This document shows positions 47,820 through 59,097 of a stretch of 64,000 nucleotides of DNA, in pieces. Within the stretch, counting starts at the first letter, position 1; each line of letters opens with the position of its first letter. The notes under the pieces were generated by a model. That model saw nothing but the letters and a program-made list of their open reading frames with translations, had not been told where the DNA came from and made no database searches. Made by a program: the position numbers and the translations under genes. Origin of the DNA: Gymnopus androsaceus JB14 (taxonomy: Eukaryota; Basidiomycota; Agaricomycetes; Agaricales; Omphalotaceae); the NCBI GenBank assembly GCA_009733575.1, contig ML769705.1:1-64000 (forward strand), written 5' to 3'.

Positions 47820-48713
47820 TTATGCGATGACACAGCCGTCGTCATTCTTCTGAGTCTCTTCGTTTCTCTTCTTTTCCTTGGCAATGGCTTCCCATTCATC
47901 TCTCGAATTTTCTACTCTTTTGAGCACTACCCTGTCCTGCTGGATTTGGCGTTCAGCACTGGCCTTTCCGTCCTCTGCCACTTTGATTTCCTGTCTTGCT
48001 TTCTCGAGCTCGATGAGGAGCTTTGAATTTTCCGTCCTCGCAACTGTCAATTCCCCCTGTTTCTTCCCCAGCAGCCACAAGTTGTCCCGCGATTGTTTCT
48101 CGGCATTCGCTTTTCCTTTCTCTGCATCTTCAAGATCGGCTGCGAGTTTCGCATTTTCTGTCCTCAAAGCCCCAGACGACTCCTGTTGCTTCGCAAGCAA
48201 CAGCAAAAACTGATGCTGGGCATCATCCTTTGCCTCCTCCGCCACTTCAGCATCCTGTGTTGCTTTCTGAAGATCAGCTAGGATCCTCGACATATCCGTC
48301 CTCATAGCCTCCGACGTCTCCTGTTCTTTCGTCAGTAACAGCAATGTTTGCTGCAATTGACGCTCAGATTCAGCTTTTCCTTTTTCTGCCTCTTTAACGT
48401 CCTGTGCTGCTTTCTGAAGATCAGCTAGGATCCTCGATGTATCGATCCTCATAGCCTCCGATGTCTCCTGTTCTTTCGTCAGTAACAGCAATGTTTGCTG
48501 CAATTGACGCTCAAATTCAGCTTTTCCTTTTTCTGCCTCTTTAACATCTTGTGCTGCCTTCTCAAGCTCCGCCAGGAGCTTCGCCTTTTCATCTTCGACC
48601 TTTGGTTTCGCTACAGTGGACTGTAGAGATGTTGTGGATGATGACGGAGAGCTGAAGCTATCCTTGGTGAAAGCACGTCGGTAAGTAAATGTACGACCAA
48701 GGTAACCAGTCAT
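47820..48713 (-). CDS. Coiled-coil protein with C-terminal CVIA prenylation box, 297 aa
   Basis: Single-exon gene from ATG 48713. After a Ser/Thr-rich leader (residues 1-35) come about five tandem 45-48-residue heptad units (LLAELEKAAQDVKEAEKGKA ... RQLQQTLLLLTKEQETSEAM); the first two are nearly identical. It is a long predicted coiled coil ending in NDDGCVIA. CVIA fits the CaaX rule for farnesylation and membrane anchoring. The protein is far longer than fungal lipopeptide pheromone precursors, so a membrane-tethered structural role is more likely. The stop codon abuts the Mutator-like element. Confidence 0.75.
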   Translation of the reverse strand: MTGYLGRTFTYRRAFTKDSFSSPSSSTTSLQSTVAKPKVEDEKAKLLAELEKAAQDVKEAEKGKAEFERQLQQTLLLLTKEQETSEAMRIDTSRILADLQKAAQDVKEAEKGKAESERQLQQTLLLLTKEQETSEAMRTDMSRILADLQKATQDAEVAEEAKDDAQHQFLLLLAKQQESSGALRTENAKLAADLEDAEKGKANAEKQSRDNLWLLGKKQGELTVARTENSKLLIELEKARQEIKVAEDGKASAERQIQQDRVVLKRVENSRDEWEAIAKEKKRNEETQKNDDGCVIA

Positions 48714-49884
48714 GTTCGAGAACTATGGTATCACTGGCAGAGTTAATGCCACGGGTGTTCCTGAGAACTGTAAGATGGAAAAAATTATTCATTGATTCTC
48801 AGGACGTATATCAATCAAGAGAAAAGACACACTTACAGAAGAGGCTTTGAAATACGAATATTTGTAGTCCGGAATCTAAAGAGAAAGAACGAATTCAAGA
48901 GGAAGAAGCGCGAGGAACAGTCGGAACGTGTTAAAACGTTTCGAATGGATTCGAAATGGCAAGAAAGACTTTTAATTATGATTGATATTCGCCTCCTGCA
49001 CATTATATATCCATGAAAAACGGTGGAAGAGCGTGGATCATCACTGCGCGAGCTGCTCGTCCCTCGTGTGATCATTCAAAATTAAGGTGTTTGTTTTCAC
49101 CTCATGTCTTCCTTGCTTACTCCGTCGAATAATCTGAGGAAATTAATACAGTCACTAGACCATAGTCACTGTTACGGTCTAGTGGTATTACGGACCAACA
49201 GTTTGTGAGTCTAAACAGGAGAGACATCGGTCATGAGTGCGACTGTGCGACACCCGCTATCAGTTCCTACATAGAAGCCAAGACTCCAGCATCCCCAAGC
49301 CCAAGGTCCGAAATTAACTTATTCAGGACGTTGCAATGGAGAGAACGTTTACCACCTCCAACCACTGATACTCTAAGATTTGATTACTAATTAGTAGTAG
49401 TAATACCTCCCTTCTAGTGTGTCTGAGTATCGATTAGTACTAGGACACGAGCATGTAATTAGCTCGATATTTAGGTATGAAAGCTGGGTTCGACTTTTAG
49501 GCAAGAAATATAATATATGATATATAGATAGTGATTGAATGCTTGCTCCTTAACAATACCTTTTTTTTTACACTTTGAACAAATGAAACAATGTTCAAGC
49601 TCCAATTTCTGAAATGTAATATACCATAACATGCAAATGACATGTCCTCTGTAAATCCAATATGTAACCTGGGGGGAATCTCCTCCATTTCATTGTTCAC
49701 CACCAAAAAATCTTCCCCATCCAGCTGTAACCCACTGTCTGTATGAATGACAGGTACTCCCTGCTGCTGTGGTGATACACTGTCTGTTGAATGCTGTTCT
49801 TTCCACTAACCTGTTCCTTCAAGACAACAAGACACTGTTGAAGCTTCATAATGTTCATTGCATTGGGTCTGTCCATACTGTTGA
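48714..49884. other. Intergenic stretch
   Basis: This includes the upstream region of the coiled-coil gene. I see no further gene; the minus-strand frame 49497-49706 and plus-strand frame 49205-49390 lack support. Confidence 0.45.
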
Positions 49885-50174
49885 CATCAGCAAAACCTGG
49901 GAGTACTGTCCAGTGCTATCCAGCACTGGACAGCACTCATAACACTCATAGCACCCATAGCAAGGTCCCCATCTATCCAGAGCTATGGATTGCTATGGAT
50001 TGCTATCACACCAAAAGTACATAAAAATCCTCTCAAATGAACATTTGACTGAAATATATTGATAAACCTTATAAGGAAAGTCACATGATACAAGATTATC
50101 CATATTTGGTTACTTAGTATGGCTGCTATGACCTGCTAAGACCTGCTATGACCATTATCCAGGTTTTGCTGATG
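49885..50174. mobile_element. Element C, 290-bp inverted-end repeat
   Basis: It starts CATCAGCAAAACCTGG and ends CCAGGTTTTGCTGATG. The interior has imperfect direct repeats of CACTCATAACACTCATAGCA and GCTATGGATTGCTATGG. A related, interrupted copy lies at 14455-15134. The ends share CATCAGCAAAA with elements A and B, but the flanking dinucleotides (GA, TT) do not match. Confidence 0.6.
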
Positions 50175-50935
50175 TTATTGACATTATTTTGTAATGACTT
50201 TGAATTCAAGCCTGTCAGATGTTTTCAATTTATTAGTAAAATCCTTGATACATAAGTGGATGCTTGGGTTTACCTGCTGGGCTTGTAGATAGCATCAAGA
50301 CCTTATGACTGTAACTAGGATTGGGAATGGAGCTATGGTTAAATCAGAATGAAGTTTAAAAGGAGATGCAGCTATCAGCTCTAGATCTCTCTTCTGCTTT
50401 GCTCATCTCCCATACCACAACATAGCCATTGCTATCAACTGCATAATTGGTGATACAGCACCTAAAACTGCCCCAATTAGGATTTTTTGTATGAGCATCT
50501 GGTGAGCTGGAAGATGAAAGGAGTGATGCTTGCTCTGTGGTGGTAAGGGATGTCATGTAGAGATAACTGATAGCCAATTCTGGTCCTGTTGAACTATCAT
50601 TGAAAGCCAAAAGCCACCACCACTGTGTGTTCCCCCCAAATCAAGGTTGAGGGCTGTGAATAGAAGCTGGTTGGGCAGGAACGTAGCCAATTCTCTAGGT
50701 CCCTGTTCACCTACTTCAAAAGCCACAAAGTCATCATCATCAACTTGATATGTTGCAGTATCCGTGCACCAGGAAGCAAGTTGGTATAGAGAGACAAGGA
50801 TGTTCCTGAAATTGATATGGAAAAAATAATTCAAAAGAATAAAATAAAGTTGCCTACCATTGAACTTTATTGTCACATTGGAACCCAAGATATCTGTTGC
50901 AGTCAAATTCTGACTTCCCGAAACTGTGGGCATTG

Positions 50936-50940
50936 TGTAG
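50936..50940. repeat. 5-bp target duplication of the LTR element
   Basis: TGTAG, repeated at 52518-52522 immediately outside the other LTR. Confidence 0.9.
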
Positions 50941-51086
50941 TGTTGAGTAAAGCGGCGACGATGGGGGGAAAAGTGAAGCAAGAAGTGTATTTGCAATAGT
51001 CTGAGGCGGGTCTATATACCGTAGGTTAAATTAAGAGGCGGCGCCGTGCAACTGCGGAATGGCTGGATAAACCATATTCCTCAACA
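50941..51086 (-). repeat. LTR (3' in element orientation), 146 bp
   Basis: Begins TGTTGAG and ends CTCAACA, so it has a 7-bp terminal inversion. By eye it is identical to 52372-52517. A purine-rich AAGTGGGAG lies directly next to it on the minus strand (51087-51095), the expected polypurine tract. Confidence 0.92.
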
Positions 51087-51214
51087 CTCCCACTTATCCA
51101 GACATGGAGCAGAAGAATATGAAAGAAACAAATGTAAGAAGAAGAAATCAATGGAATGCATATAGTAGAAAAGCATAGAGCATATAGTAAAAACCATAAA
51201 GCTCCCACTGAAGC

Positions 51215-52123
51215 CTACCATGGTAAAAGTTTAGAATTATCTGTATCTGCTGAAAGAACATAAGTTTCCATAGGAGAGGTAATAGCACCTGCTGCAGTAA
51301 CAGGAGCAGTATTATCAGGACACTTGTTCCGATAATGACCAAGCTTTCCACATCCAAAACAGCGAACTTCGGAAAGTGGGCGATGAGGCCTGACGGTAAG
51401 GGCAGCTGCAGCTGGCAGGTGGGAAGTAGCTATGGACCCACTTGCAACCTTCTACTGATGGTCCAAGACACGTTTACGTTCTTCATTCAACAAGCGACGG
51501 GTGACATAATCAAAGTCAGGTCCAGGAGATGGAATGGGAGGATAGACGGCAGTGATGGTAGAGACCGGAAGGACATTAAGCTGAGACTCAATGTGAGATT
51601 CGATAGCGGTGACCACATTTTCATAGGACATAGGTAGGCTGGCAAGGAGAATGGTCATTCGGAGTGTATCATCCAGGATGATCCCAATAGATTTGAGTGA
51701 CTCATCAAGCTCATTGAACCTGCTGATGTGTGACTGCATACCTGAGGGGATATCGTCTGGCATGTCCTCGGACTTCCGGAGGGAGACAAATTGTCGAAGT
51801 AGAGTCATCCGATTGGCCCAACCAGAGGATTCATGAACCTCTCTGAGGACCTTCCACATCTCAACAGGGCCTCGAGCCTTGCGCGTGTGCGTAAGCTGAG
51901 AGTCTGCAACATGCAGAGCAATCTCGGCACATGCCAACTGAGCGCGCTTATCCCAAGCACGTTGGCAAGAAGTATTGGTAGCGGGACGAGGTTCAGAACC
52001 ATTGACAATCAACCAGAGATCCTTTCGGGTCAATTGCATCTCCATGCGGTACTTCCAATTGAAGTAATTCCCTTCATTGAGCAGCTCGAATCGGGTGGAT
52101 GATGAAGATGAGTGGGGCTCCAT
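51215..52123 (-). CDS. gag: Copia-type Gag with zinc knuckle, one in-frame stop
   Basis: From ATG 52123 the frame encodes a typical copia Gag: FELLNEGNYFNWKYRMEMQL, LRQFVSLRKSEDMP, SRFNELDESLKSIG and LRMTILLASLPMSYENVV. A TAG interrupts it at 51454-51452, after about 223 residues. The same frame then continues with the CCHC knuckle CFGCGKLGHYRNKC and ends at 51215. Gag packages the element RNA. The stop lies in the hinge before the knuckle and may be a mutation or read through. Confidence 0.82.
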
Positions 52124-52149
52124 GATGACGATGGCGATGTGATGATATC

Positions 52150-52303
52150 GATAGCGTAGACACGCAGAAGACGGTGTAGAAACACGGGAGATGGTGTAGA
52201 AACGCGAAAGACAGCGTAGAGACGCAAAAGACAGTGTAGAAACACTAAAAACAGCGTAGAAACGCGAATGACGGCGTGGAAACGCAAATGACGGCGTAGA
52301 AAC
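52150..52303 (-). repeat. Minisatellite in the gag leader
   Basis: About eight units of about 20 bp, of the type GCGTTTCTACGCCGTCATT on the minus strand, directly upstream of the gag start. It may regulate packaging or translation, or is simply unstable leader sequence. Confidence 0.75.
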
Positions 52304-52351
52304 GCAACGGTTGTAGGACAACTGGTTATTTCGATTAGAGGAGGCAGAGGG

Positions 52352-52371
52352 AGAGACCCAGTCTCATAATT
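52352..52371 (-). other. Primer binding site, half-tRNA type
   Basis: The plus strand next to the LTR reads CCCAGTCTCATAAT. This resembles the anticodon arm of eukaryotic elongator tRNA-Met (CAGTCTCATAATCTG). The element would thus be primed by a tRNA half cleaved in the anticodon loop, as known for copia and Ty5 (which use initiator tRNA-Met). Confidence 0.6.
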
Positions 52372-52517
52372 TGTTGAGTAAAGCGGCGACGATGGGGGGA
52401 AAAGTGAAGCAAGAAGTGTATTTGCAATAGTCTGAGGCGGGTCTATATACCGTAGGTTAAATTAAGAGGCGGCGCCGTGCAACTGCGGAATGGCTGGATA
52501 AACCATATTCCTCAACA
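52372..52517 (-). repeat. LTR (5' in element orientation), 146 bp
   Basis: Identical by eye to 50941-51086. It contains a TATATA motif at about 52445, which could serve as promoter. Confidence 0.92.
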
Positions 52518-52905
52518 TGTAGTGAGTCCATTGCTGCCCAAACTCCAGCATTCTGTAATCTGCGGCATTTGTTACCTGCCCATTCTGTGGAGTATGTCTA
52601 AACACACAGGAACAACCAATGGTGTTCCTGTATAAGGCCACCATTGCTTGTATCTGAAGGTTCCAAAACTCCTGTTTCTACATGTACACCATCAAGCCAG
52701 CAATAAACTTGAGGAACTTGATGTGGTGAGGCATCCTCCGCGGTCTGTTCGGATCCGTTTACCAGCCCATATACTCCAAGAGAGGAAGAACCTGCAGGAG
52801 GTATGAATGAAACAGGATCTCATGAACATTTGGAATGATATACCGTTAAACCGAAAGCTAACACTGACATTACCTAATATGCAGGGTGCCGTCGTACGCA
52901 GAACC

Positions 52906-55569
52906 AAAATCGCCTAAGATGCCCGAGTTCAATTGTGCGGCATCAGCGGTTTGAAATGACCGGGAGCCAGATTAGTTAAGTCGAGAATCTGTATCGTCAA
53001 CCATAAACACCTCAGTGAAAGGTGAAAATTTTGTCGAGACTTTGATACGTTGAAAGAATTTTATGCTACTACTCTATAAGGAGAATGAGGTCACACCTGG
53101 GACGCGCGGAGACTTTGTTAGATGATCCAGTCAATCGTTCGGCTGATCCTATCAAGAAGAGCTGCGGCCTGTTTCTGAGTCTCAGTATGTGGCAAGAGAC
53201 GTTAACCGGAAAGGCAGGCAAGGGATCCAGAAGTTCAGAGCCAGTAATGCGAGTGGCGACCAACGAAGGTTAAGTATGTGGTTGACACCCAACAAACTTA
53301 TAAACAAAAGCCGTTGAGTGAGCTTGAATCCTCTTTTGCGAAGATAGATATGAACCAAAAAGGGTCAACAACGATTTGGACCGCTGATGATATCTTGGCA
53401 CCACTCCCATGCAAACCTTGTCCAGATTTTTTTGAGCCACATGAAATAGAACAAGAGCAGGCAGGGAAAGATCAGCGACTGTCAGTGTATGATGGTTTCA
53501 GACACCCTCTCACAAGGAGCCAAAACTAGTGAAAAATACCAATACTCTTCGAATCCCACTCATGAAATGAATCATTCCCTGGTCAAAGGATAGAAGAACT
53601 GGTATGTAGTACAGAGGATTTGTTGGACTCGCAGGGATATTCCTAGACGAGACCTGCTGAAGGAGTGAAGAGAGCCGCAGGGACTCAGAAGAGACACTGT
53701 TCGGGTTCGGTATGATCTAGTCCATGCACCACTACTGCTGAGGGTGGCAGTCCCGATGAAGGGACCTAGAGAGAGAGAGACTTTGAGCCGAGCTCTGTAG
53801 ATCGGATAGCATAGAAGTGTTTGAAAGATTTTGCGAGTTTTCGCAATGGTCCAGGACAATGAGAGCTGGGAGAACTTGTTGCGAATGCTCAGATAAACGC
53901 AATCTGATCATAGTTGGCTTGCAATTGAACGTTAAAGAGTACGACAGAGGTTAGAGATGCTCCTCGTAAAGTACATACATGGAATCGAACGAGTTTGAGA
54001 TGGAGAGCTGACACGGCAGCGCCTATCCGCCCCGCGCTTATAAGGTGCCACCTTTTCCACCTGTTACTGAACCATATCCCAACTCCAATGCCTGGATGAT
54101 TGCATTAAACGTCCCATCCTCATTCACCCACATTTCTATGTATAAAAGCGCTCGAAAAACATCGAAATCCTTAGGCTCTTGAAACGGAGGACTCGGAATG
54201 ACTCAGGTTCAATGCACGATTACAAGGAAATTGGGGTGAAGTCACCTTCTGATGTGGTTGATGCACCGCAGGAGGAGTCGCACAAGGTACGCTAGTATCT
54301 CGCTATATCGCTAGGCGCGCTTCCCGTCCTCTCTCCAGATAATACTGGCTTCCTTTCTCGTTAAATAATGGTAGCTCCAATTCGACCGCCATATATATAT
54401 CGTGCTTCTTCCACATTAAGCAACACTGGCAAAGCCCGAAATCTTCAACCTTTTACCATCCTGTCTCGTCCACGATTTCGTCGAGAAGAGACGTCTGAGG
54501 CCCGAATTCACCACTCTAGCCTATTTGACAACCGTGCTTTTGACATCCTACCCGAATGCTCGCTCACGCGTCGTTAAACCAAAATACACCCAATTACTAC
54601 GCAAATTCCCTTCTTTACGGTGCGGGTCACTGGCGCTGTACAGTGCCGCACAGTCCACGTGGAATTGGACCCCCACTAGTGGACACGTCGATAACTCGAG
54701 CTGTATACTCATTAGAGGCTCTCGAATTTTCTTGAGCCTCTGATTTGGAAGGAGAGGCGTAATCGTATCTCCATCTGTTGTTCCTTCGAGTCAATGCTGC
54801 CACGCTCCTGCAACAGTGGGTTTTGATCCTCGTAGCCTCGTTTGCGCGTGTTCGCCAGGTCCCACCACCGCCAAAATCCGTTTCCTGAACGTAGAGCTTA
54901 GTGGGCGCATGCGGATCCCCAGCGCGGAATGCGACTGGACCTTCAGTACACGGACGTTGGACCTACCTGCTCCTGAAGCGAACATAGGAATCCTAGCAGC
55001 CTACACCCCTTCCTTTTCCTTCATCTTACTCGCGCCCAAGCTTCCTCGATTTCGATTCAACGCAGACATCTTACCTCCGTCCGAAGCGGGACTCGGCCTC
55101 ATTGGAATCGACTTTTCGATCGTAGGAGTCGGTTTCGCTTTCCGTCCCCAGTCAAGCGTGGATTACAGGATGGAACCCTCGTCGATGTAAGTTGGGTAAC
55201 AGGTTTAAGAGGACCGACACCGAGGATTTCAAGAGCATTTGACTATGTTCTATGGGTTGTATAGGGACACGTTGATGCGGTGTCGGTTCTTAGACTTCAA
55301 TGCTTCCATATTCCCGAGGCAAAGCATTGCTATTAGTGTTCAACCTCGACAATTGACTCGTACGCGTTATTGTCACTCGGAATTTGGAAACAAATCATTC
55401 TCTGGTAGTAAATCGGTTAGTAGAGTAGACACGCGTGTCATAAAGTGGCATACAGTTTAACGCGCGAATACTGGATTTGAATCTTTGTCAAAGGTTTTCT
55501 TTTGTGCCAGGTGATTGTGGTGTAAGTCTCTGGTTTCCAAGGCTGCTTTTCAGATAATCTACAGGGTAC
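52906..55569. other. Gene-poor stretch with possible gene remains
   Basis: A TATAAAAG (about 54139) and ATG 54213 (MHDYKEIGVKSPSDVVD, then a GT donor at 54286) suggest the start of a gene. A 124-codon plus-strand frame (54816-55190) lies downstream. Neither matches a family I know and I could not build an exon chain. 53278-53529 plus is another unsupported frame. Confidence 0.3.
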
Positions 55570-57395
55570 TTAATGACATTCTTCAGATTTGGGTTCATAC
55601 TCCAATTTCAGCAGGGATGCTAGATAATCCAATGCCCGTTGATTTTCTCCATCGGGGTCAGTTTGATCAAACCACATGCATTGGCGCGAGATCTCCGCAC
55701 CAACAATAGCCATCTCTTCTCCAAATCCACCGTCAAACTCAGTGATATGGCCCATGTTGTAAGATTCCTTCAAGACATGGATCGCAGAAGTCAATCGTAC
55801 ATGTTGATAGGCTTCCAGTACTTGGTGTAAGCTTGAGACGTTAGACATGGTTGCCAAGAGATTGGAAAGAACATAAGCATCCTAAAAATTGTCATTATTA
55901 GTTTGCAAAGTACAGAGAAACTCCAGTCTACCTCAATAGCTTGTCCAGCACCAGCACCCAAATGGGGAGCTGCACCATGAGCCTAGTCTACATGAATAAC
56001 AATTCTACATCCAACATATGAAAATGTTTCACTTACAGCATCCCCAATCAAAACCACTCTACCGTTGGCAAATTGTGGTAGTGGTCTGAGATGATGTATA
56101 GCCCAATGAGTGGGTTTAGACATGCGCTAAAATAAACTAAGTTAAATGTGATTCATATGAATAAACAGGACTCACAATGAGGAGTTGTTGAACATCAGGT
56201 TCCCAATTCTCAAATGCAGCTAAAAGTTCTGCTTGTGGAGCATCCCTTACCCATGGCTCCGGATAGAATTCTTCAAGCTTTGATCGGTCTGAACAGCTGG
56301 CAACGACATTGACCATTGCCAGATCTCCATCACGAATTGGATATGTGTTAATATGCTGTTTTTTCCCTGCCAGTTCAGCGCTGAAGTAAAGACCAAGGGA
56401 GATATCTCACTTTGTTTTTTCCACAATACTAGATTTTTAAAATTAGCTTGGAGAAAAACGCTCGAAATATCGTTGACTGACCACCATGCGGTTTGTACAA
56501 GCCATATGTTTTTCTCCATTTGAGACATTGGCAAGCTGCTCAACGGGAATCAATGCTCGATATGCAGTGGTACCTGTCCACACAGGATTAACATATTTCA
56601 GATAATGATCTCCAAACTGTTTTGCTAGGTCATGAAACATTTGTTGTCGAATAACACTCTTGATTCCATCGCACCCTACCAGGAGATCACAGGTTACCTT
56701 GGACTTGTTAGTGAATGCAAGAGTTACTGTTAGAGCCGGATAAAGTGTACGATTCCAGCTTTGAATTAAAGTGTACAATTCCTGGGGGTAGTTGACTCGC
56801 AAGGATATCAAGGAACTGTGCCCGATGAACGCAAGCAGCTAAAAGGAAAATCAGTGATATACTTTTACTTTTTATTCTGAGGAAGCCACTGACAAGGTCC
56901 GTTAAGCTGATAAAACTGGGAAGCTTCTTCATGTTGGTCTGAACGTCGATATTCGAAAACTGTTGTTTGTTAAATTGTAAGCAGAATGCAACAAATTCGA
57001 AGGTAGAGATAAAGTGTACTTACTCAAGCTTGAAGGTTGCTTGCTAGTATATTGAGACTGATCTATAATTTCGGTGAACAGAGTCCCAAGGCCCATAAGC
57101 TCAATGATCTTATGAGTTCTTGACCATATCAACATCCCCTTTGAATATAGAATTAAAGCTTTTTCAAGTGAGCATAAAAGAAATATAGACTCAGACATAC
57201 AGCTCCAATCTCCGAAAATCTCTCTGCTGCTTCAAAAATTTCAACATGGATGGCTGGATACTTGGACAAAGCTACAGCAAGACAAAGTCCGCTGATCCCT
57301 CCCCCACTAAAATAATCAAGAAATAACCAATTTGTCGGAACATAGGAACAGATTCAGACATACCAGATAGCAATATTTAAGATGGGTTGACCCAT
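55570..57395 (-). CDS. FAD-dependent monooxygenase, salicylate hydroxylase-like
   Basis: It starts MGQPILNIAI (57395) and after an intron continues GGGISGLCLAVALSKYP, the Rossmann FAD motif. Then IEVFEAAERFSEIGA-type sequence, HRAQFLDILASQLPPG, DLLVGCDGIKSVIR (the DG motif) and HHLRPLPQFANGRVVLIGDA with AHGAAPHLGAGAGQAIE (GD motif binding FAD ribityl). The end is a class A C-terminus. About ten short-intron exons fit. One place near 56715 seems to need a 1-nt shift between SGSNSNSCIH and FTNKSKVTCD, so the copy may be slightly damaged. Such enzymes hydroxylate aromatic acids with NAD(P)H. Confidence 0.8.
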
Positions 57396-58543
57396 GCTTG
57401 TCGAAGCTTATAATGCTAGAACAACAGACTTGGTGAAGTCCCTAATGGTTTATCAAGACTGAATTTATACATTTCTCAGCACGCATGACATGACATCGTA
57501 AAAGGAAGTTCATTGATTGGCAGATTGACTTGCCGGTTTCACATGATTTTTCCCAGGAGTGAAGGAAACAGATTAAGGGGAGCTCCGAGCTCGCAATTAT
57601 GCATCCGGTATCCCGGATACCCACTCCGAGTGCCCCGGATTTAAGATAAGGACTTGGCAGAACTTATTCCAGACACAGAGTCTAGTTGACCCGAGACTGA
57701 GACGAAGCAAAAATATGGTTTGGCAGAGCTGGCGGATTCTTTATCATTACAGCTACCAGTGGAAGTTTTGGTCAGTTAAGTTTAAAAAATCGGACTCGAC
57801 AGTCCATACAGAGTGATACAAATTAGTTTCAAAGCAAGTGAACAGTGCACATTTTAACTTCTGAACTTCTGAGCATCCGTTTCTCCGGTTCGCTATCAAG
57901 TATTGAATATGAGTTTGAGTCACAGTGGTTGACCAAGTTCCAACGTCCATGCAAATTGAAGAACGTCTGTGATAATGATGAAAGAAAGATTCAAGAGAAT
58001 GCGCCGCATCCGATCAGGAGCTCGGACTTCTGGTCCCGGAGGCTAGACCGCTTTTTCAGAATGTCGCAATGATTTCACACCGGCATATCTTGACTCTGGA
58101 GAATAGATCTTCAAAGATAATCCCACAGGTCTATGAACTTGTATTGGGAGCAATACCGTATGTGGTTTAGCTTGAATTAAAAAGCTCAAACCTTTCCGCA
58201 ATTCAGTTACTTAATTAGTAGCGGGCCAATGCATTTGCGTGGCAGACACTCGTTGCAGCGGTTAGTAACATGAAAATTTTTTTGACTGTTTTGCGAGCAA
58301 GTTAGGCCAGATAATGTACACATTAGCCCGACAAAGTTAGCGCCCAAATCAGTGTTTGGAGGACTCGAGCTCCGAGCTCCCTTTGATCATTCCTTTCATC
58401 ACTTTCAGGTTCATGATTTTGTTTATGCCCTTAAATACAGTGTGCTTGGGAAAAATCTGTTCAGCAACCCACTATTGGAAATAAAAAATGCAGGCAGCAA
58501 TAGATTGATTGAACATTTGACCTCTCTTGGGCCCAGAGGCAAA
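57396..58543. other. Intergenic stretch
   Basis: No supported gene or repeat recognised upstream of the monooxygenase. Confidence 0.45.
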
Positions 58544-58551
58544 TGGGTACC

Positions 58552-59089
58552 TAGTGATGTGCCGGCTGGGGCCCGGCTCAAAAGCCCGGCCACGGCTCAG
58601 ATAGCCCTGGCCAGGGCTGATCAAAATGTTGAGCCGGGCCCTACATGGCGGCTGGGGCTCGGCTAGGGCCCGGCTCAAGGTACATATGTGAAATGCCATT
58701 TTTTATCCATAAAAATGTCACATTCAATATTAATTTAGTGTAAATCATATAACCAAGCAATAAAGTCCATTGTAAACATAATTACAACCTCAAATGCAGC
58801 CAGAGAATGCATTTACAACCACTTACATGACATTTGACAACAGGATAAAGCTTCTTCTTCCTTAGAATAGTGTTATAAAATGGTGTAAAATTTAAGCAAA
58901 ATTCCATGCATTCTGTTAGTAAAATAAGGTGCTCTAAGCCCAGGCCCAAGACCCTGGCTCAGGGCTTTCAAGAATCTGAGCTGGGCCTTGAGCCCTCCTG
59001 AGCCCTAGAGACGTCTGGGGCCAGTTCCGGCTCAATCAGGCCCGGCTCAGAGGGCTCAAGGGCTCTGAGCCCCAGCCGGCACATCACTA
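58552..59089. mobile_element. hAT-type MITE, 538 bp
   Basis: It begins TAGTGATGTGCCGGCTGGGG and ends in its complement CCCCAGCCGGCACATCACTA. It is flanked by the 8-bp direct repeat TGGGTACC (58544-58551, 59090-59097). GC-rich subterminal GAGCCGGGCC-type units lie at both ends around an AT-rich centre. TAGTG termini plus an 8-bp duplication match hAT elements. Confidence 0.88.
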
Positions 59090-59097
59090 TGGGTACC

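Larger units (their letters stand above)
50941..52517 (-). mobile_element. Gag-only copia-type LTR retrotransposon (TR-GAG-like), 1.6 kb
   Basis: Two identical 146-bp LTRs and a perfect 5-bp duplication TGTAG bound a 1.3-kb interior that contains only a gag frame, with no protease, integrase or reverse transcriptase. The primer site next to the right-hand LTR matches a tRNA-Met anticodon arm. Identical LTRs mean a very recent insertion, presumably driven in trans by a full copia element elsewhere. Confidence 0.88.
50356..52905 (-). pseudogene. Host hypothetical gene split by an LTR element
   Basis: Removing the LTR element at 50941-52517 joins EFGQQWTH (52520 side) in frame with YTMPTVSGSQNL (50935 side). 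Further right is a segment with QVPQVYCWLDGVHVETG (about 52670-52740). Further left, after an intron (about 50814-50857), come LVSLYQLASWCTD, FLPNQLLFTALNLDLGG and, after a 1-nt frame break near 50590, AFNDSSTGPELAISY to a stop at 50356. The protein is not recognised. The insertion and at least one frameshift make it nonfunctional. Confidence 0.6.

Noticed and set aside
47820..48713. Mating pheromone precursor because of the CVIA end
   Set aside because: Fungal pheromone precursors are about 50-100 residues; this is a 297-residue coiled coil without the usual processing sites.
49885..50174. Element C as a member of the CATCAG family
   Set aside because: The terminal hexamer matches, but the flanking dinucleotides differ (GA and TT) and the following bases diverge, so I kept it as a separate repeat.
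53570..53860. Possible 5S rRNA or other small RNA gene
   Set aside because: No match to the conserved 5S internal control region was visible.
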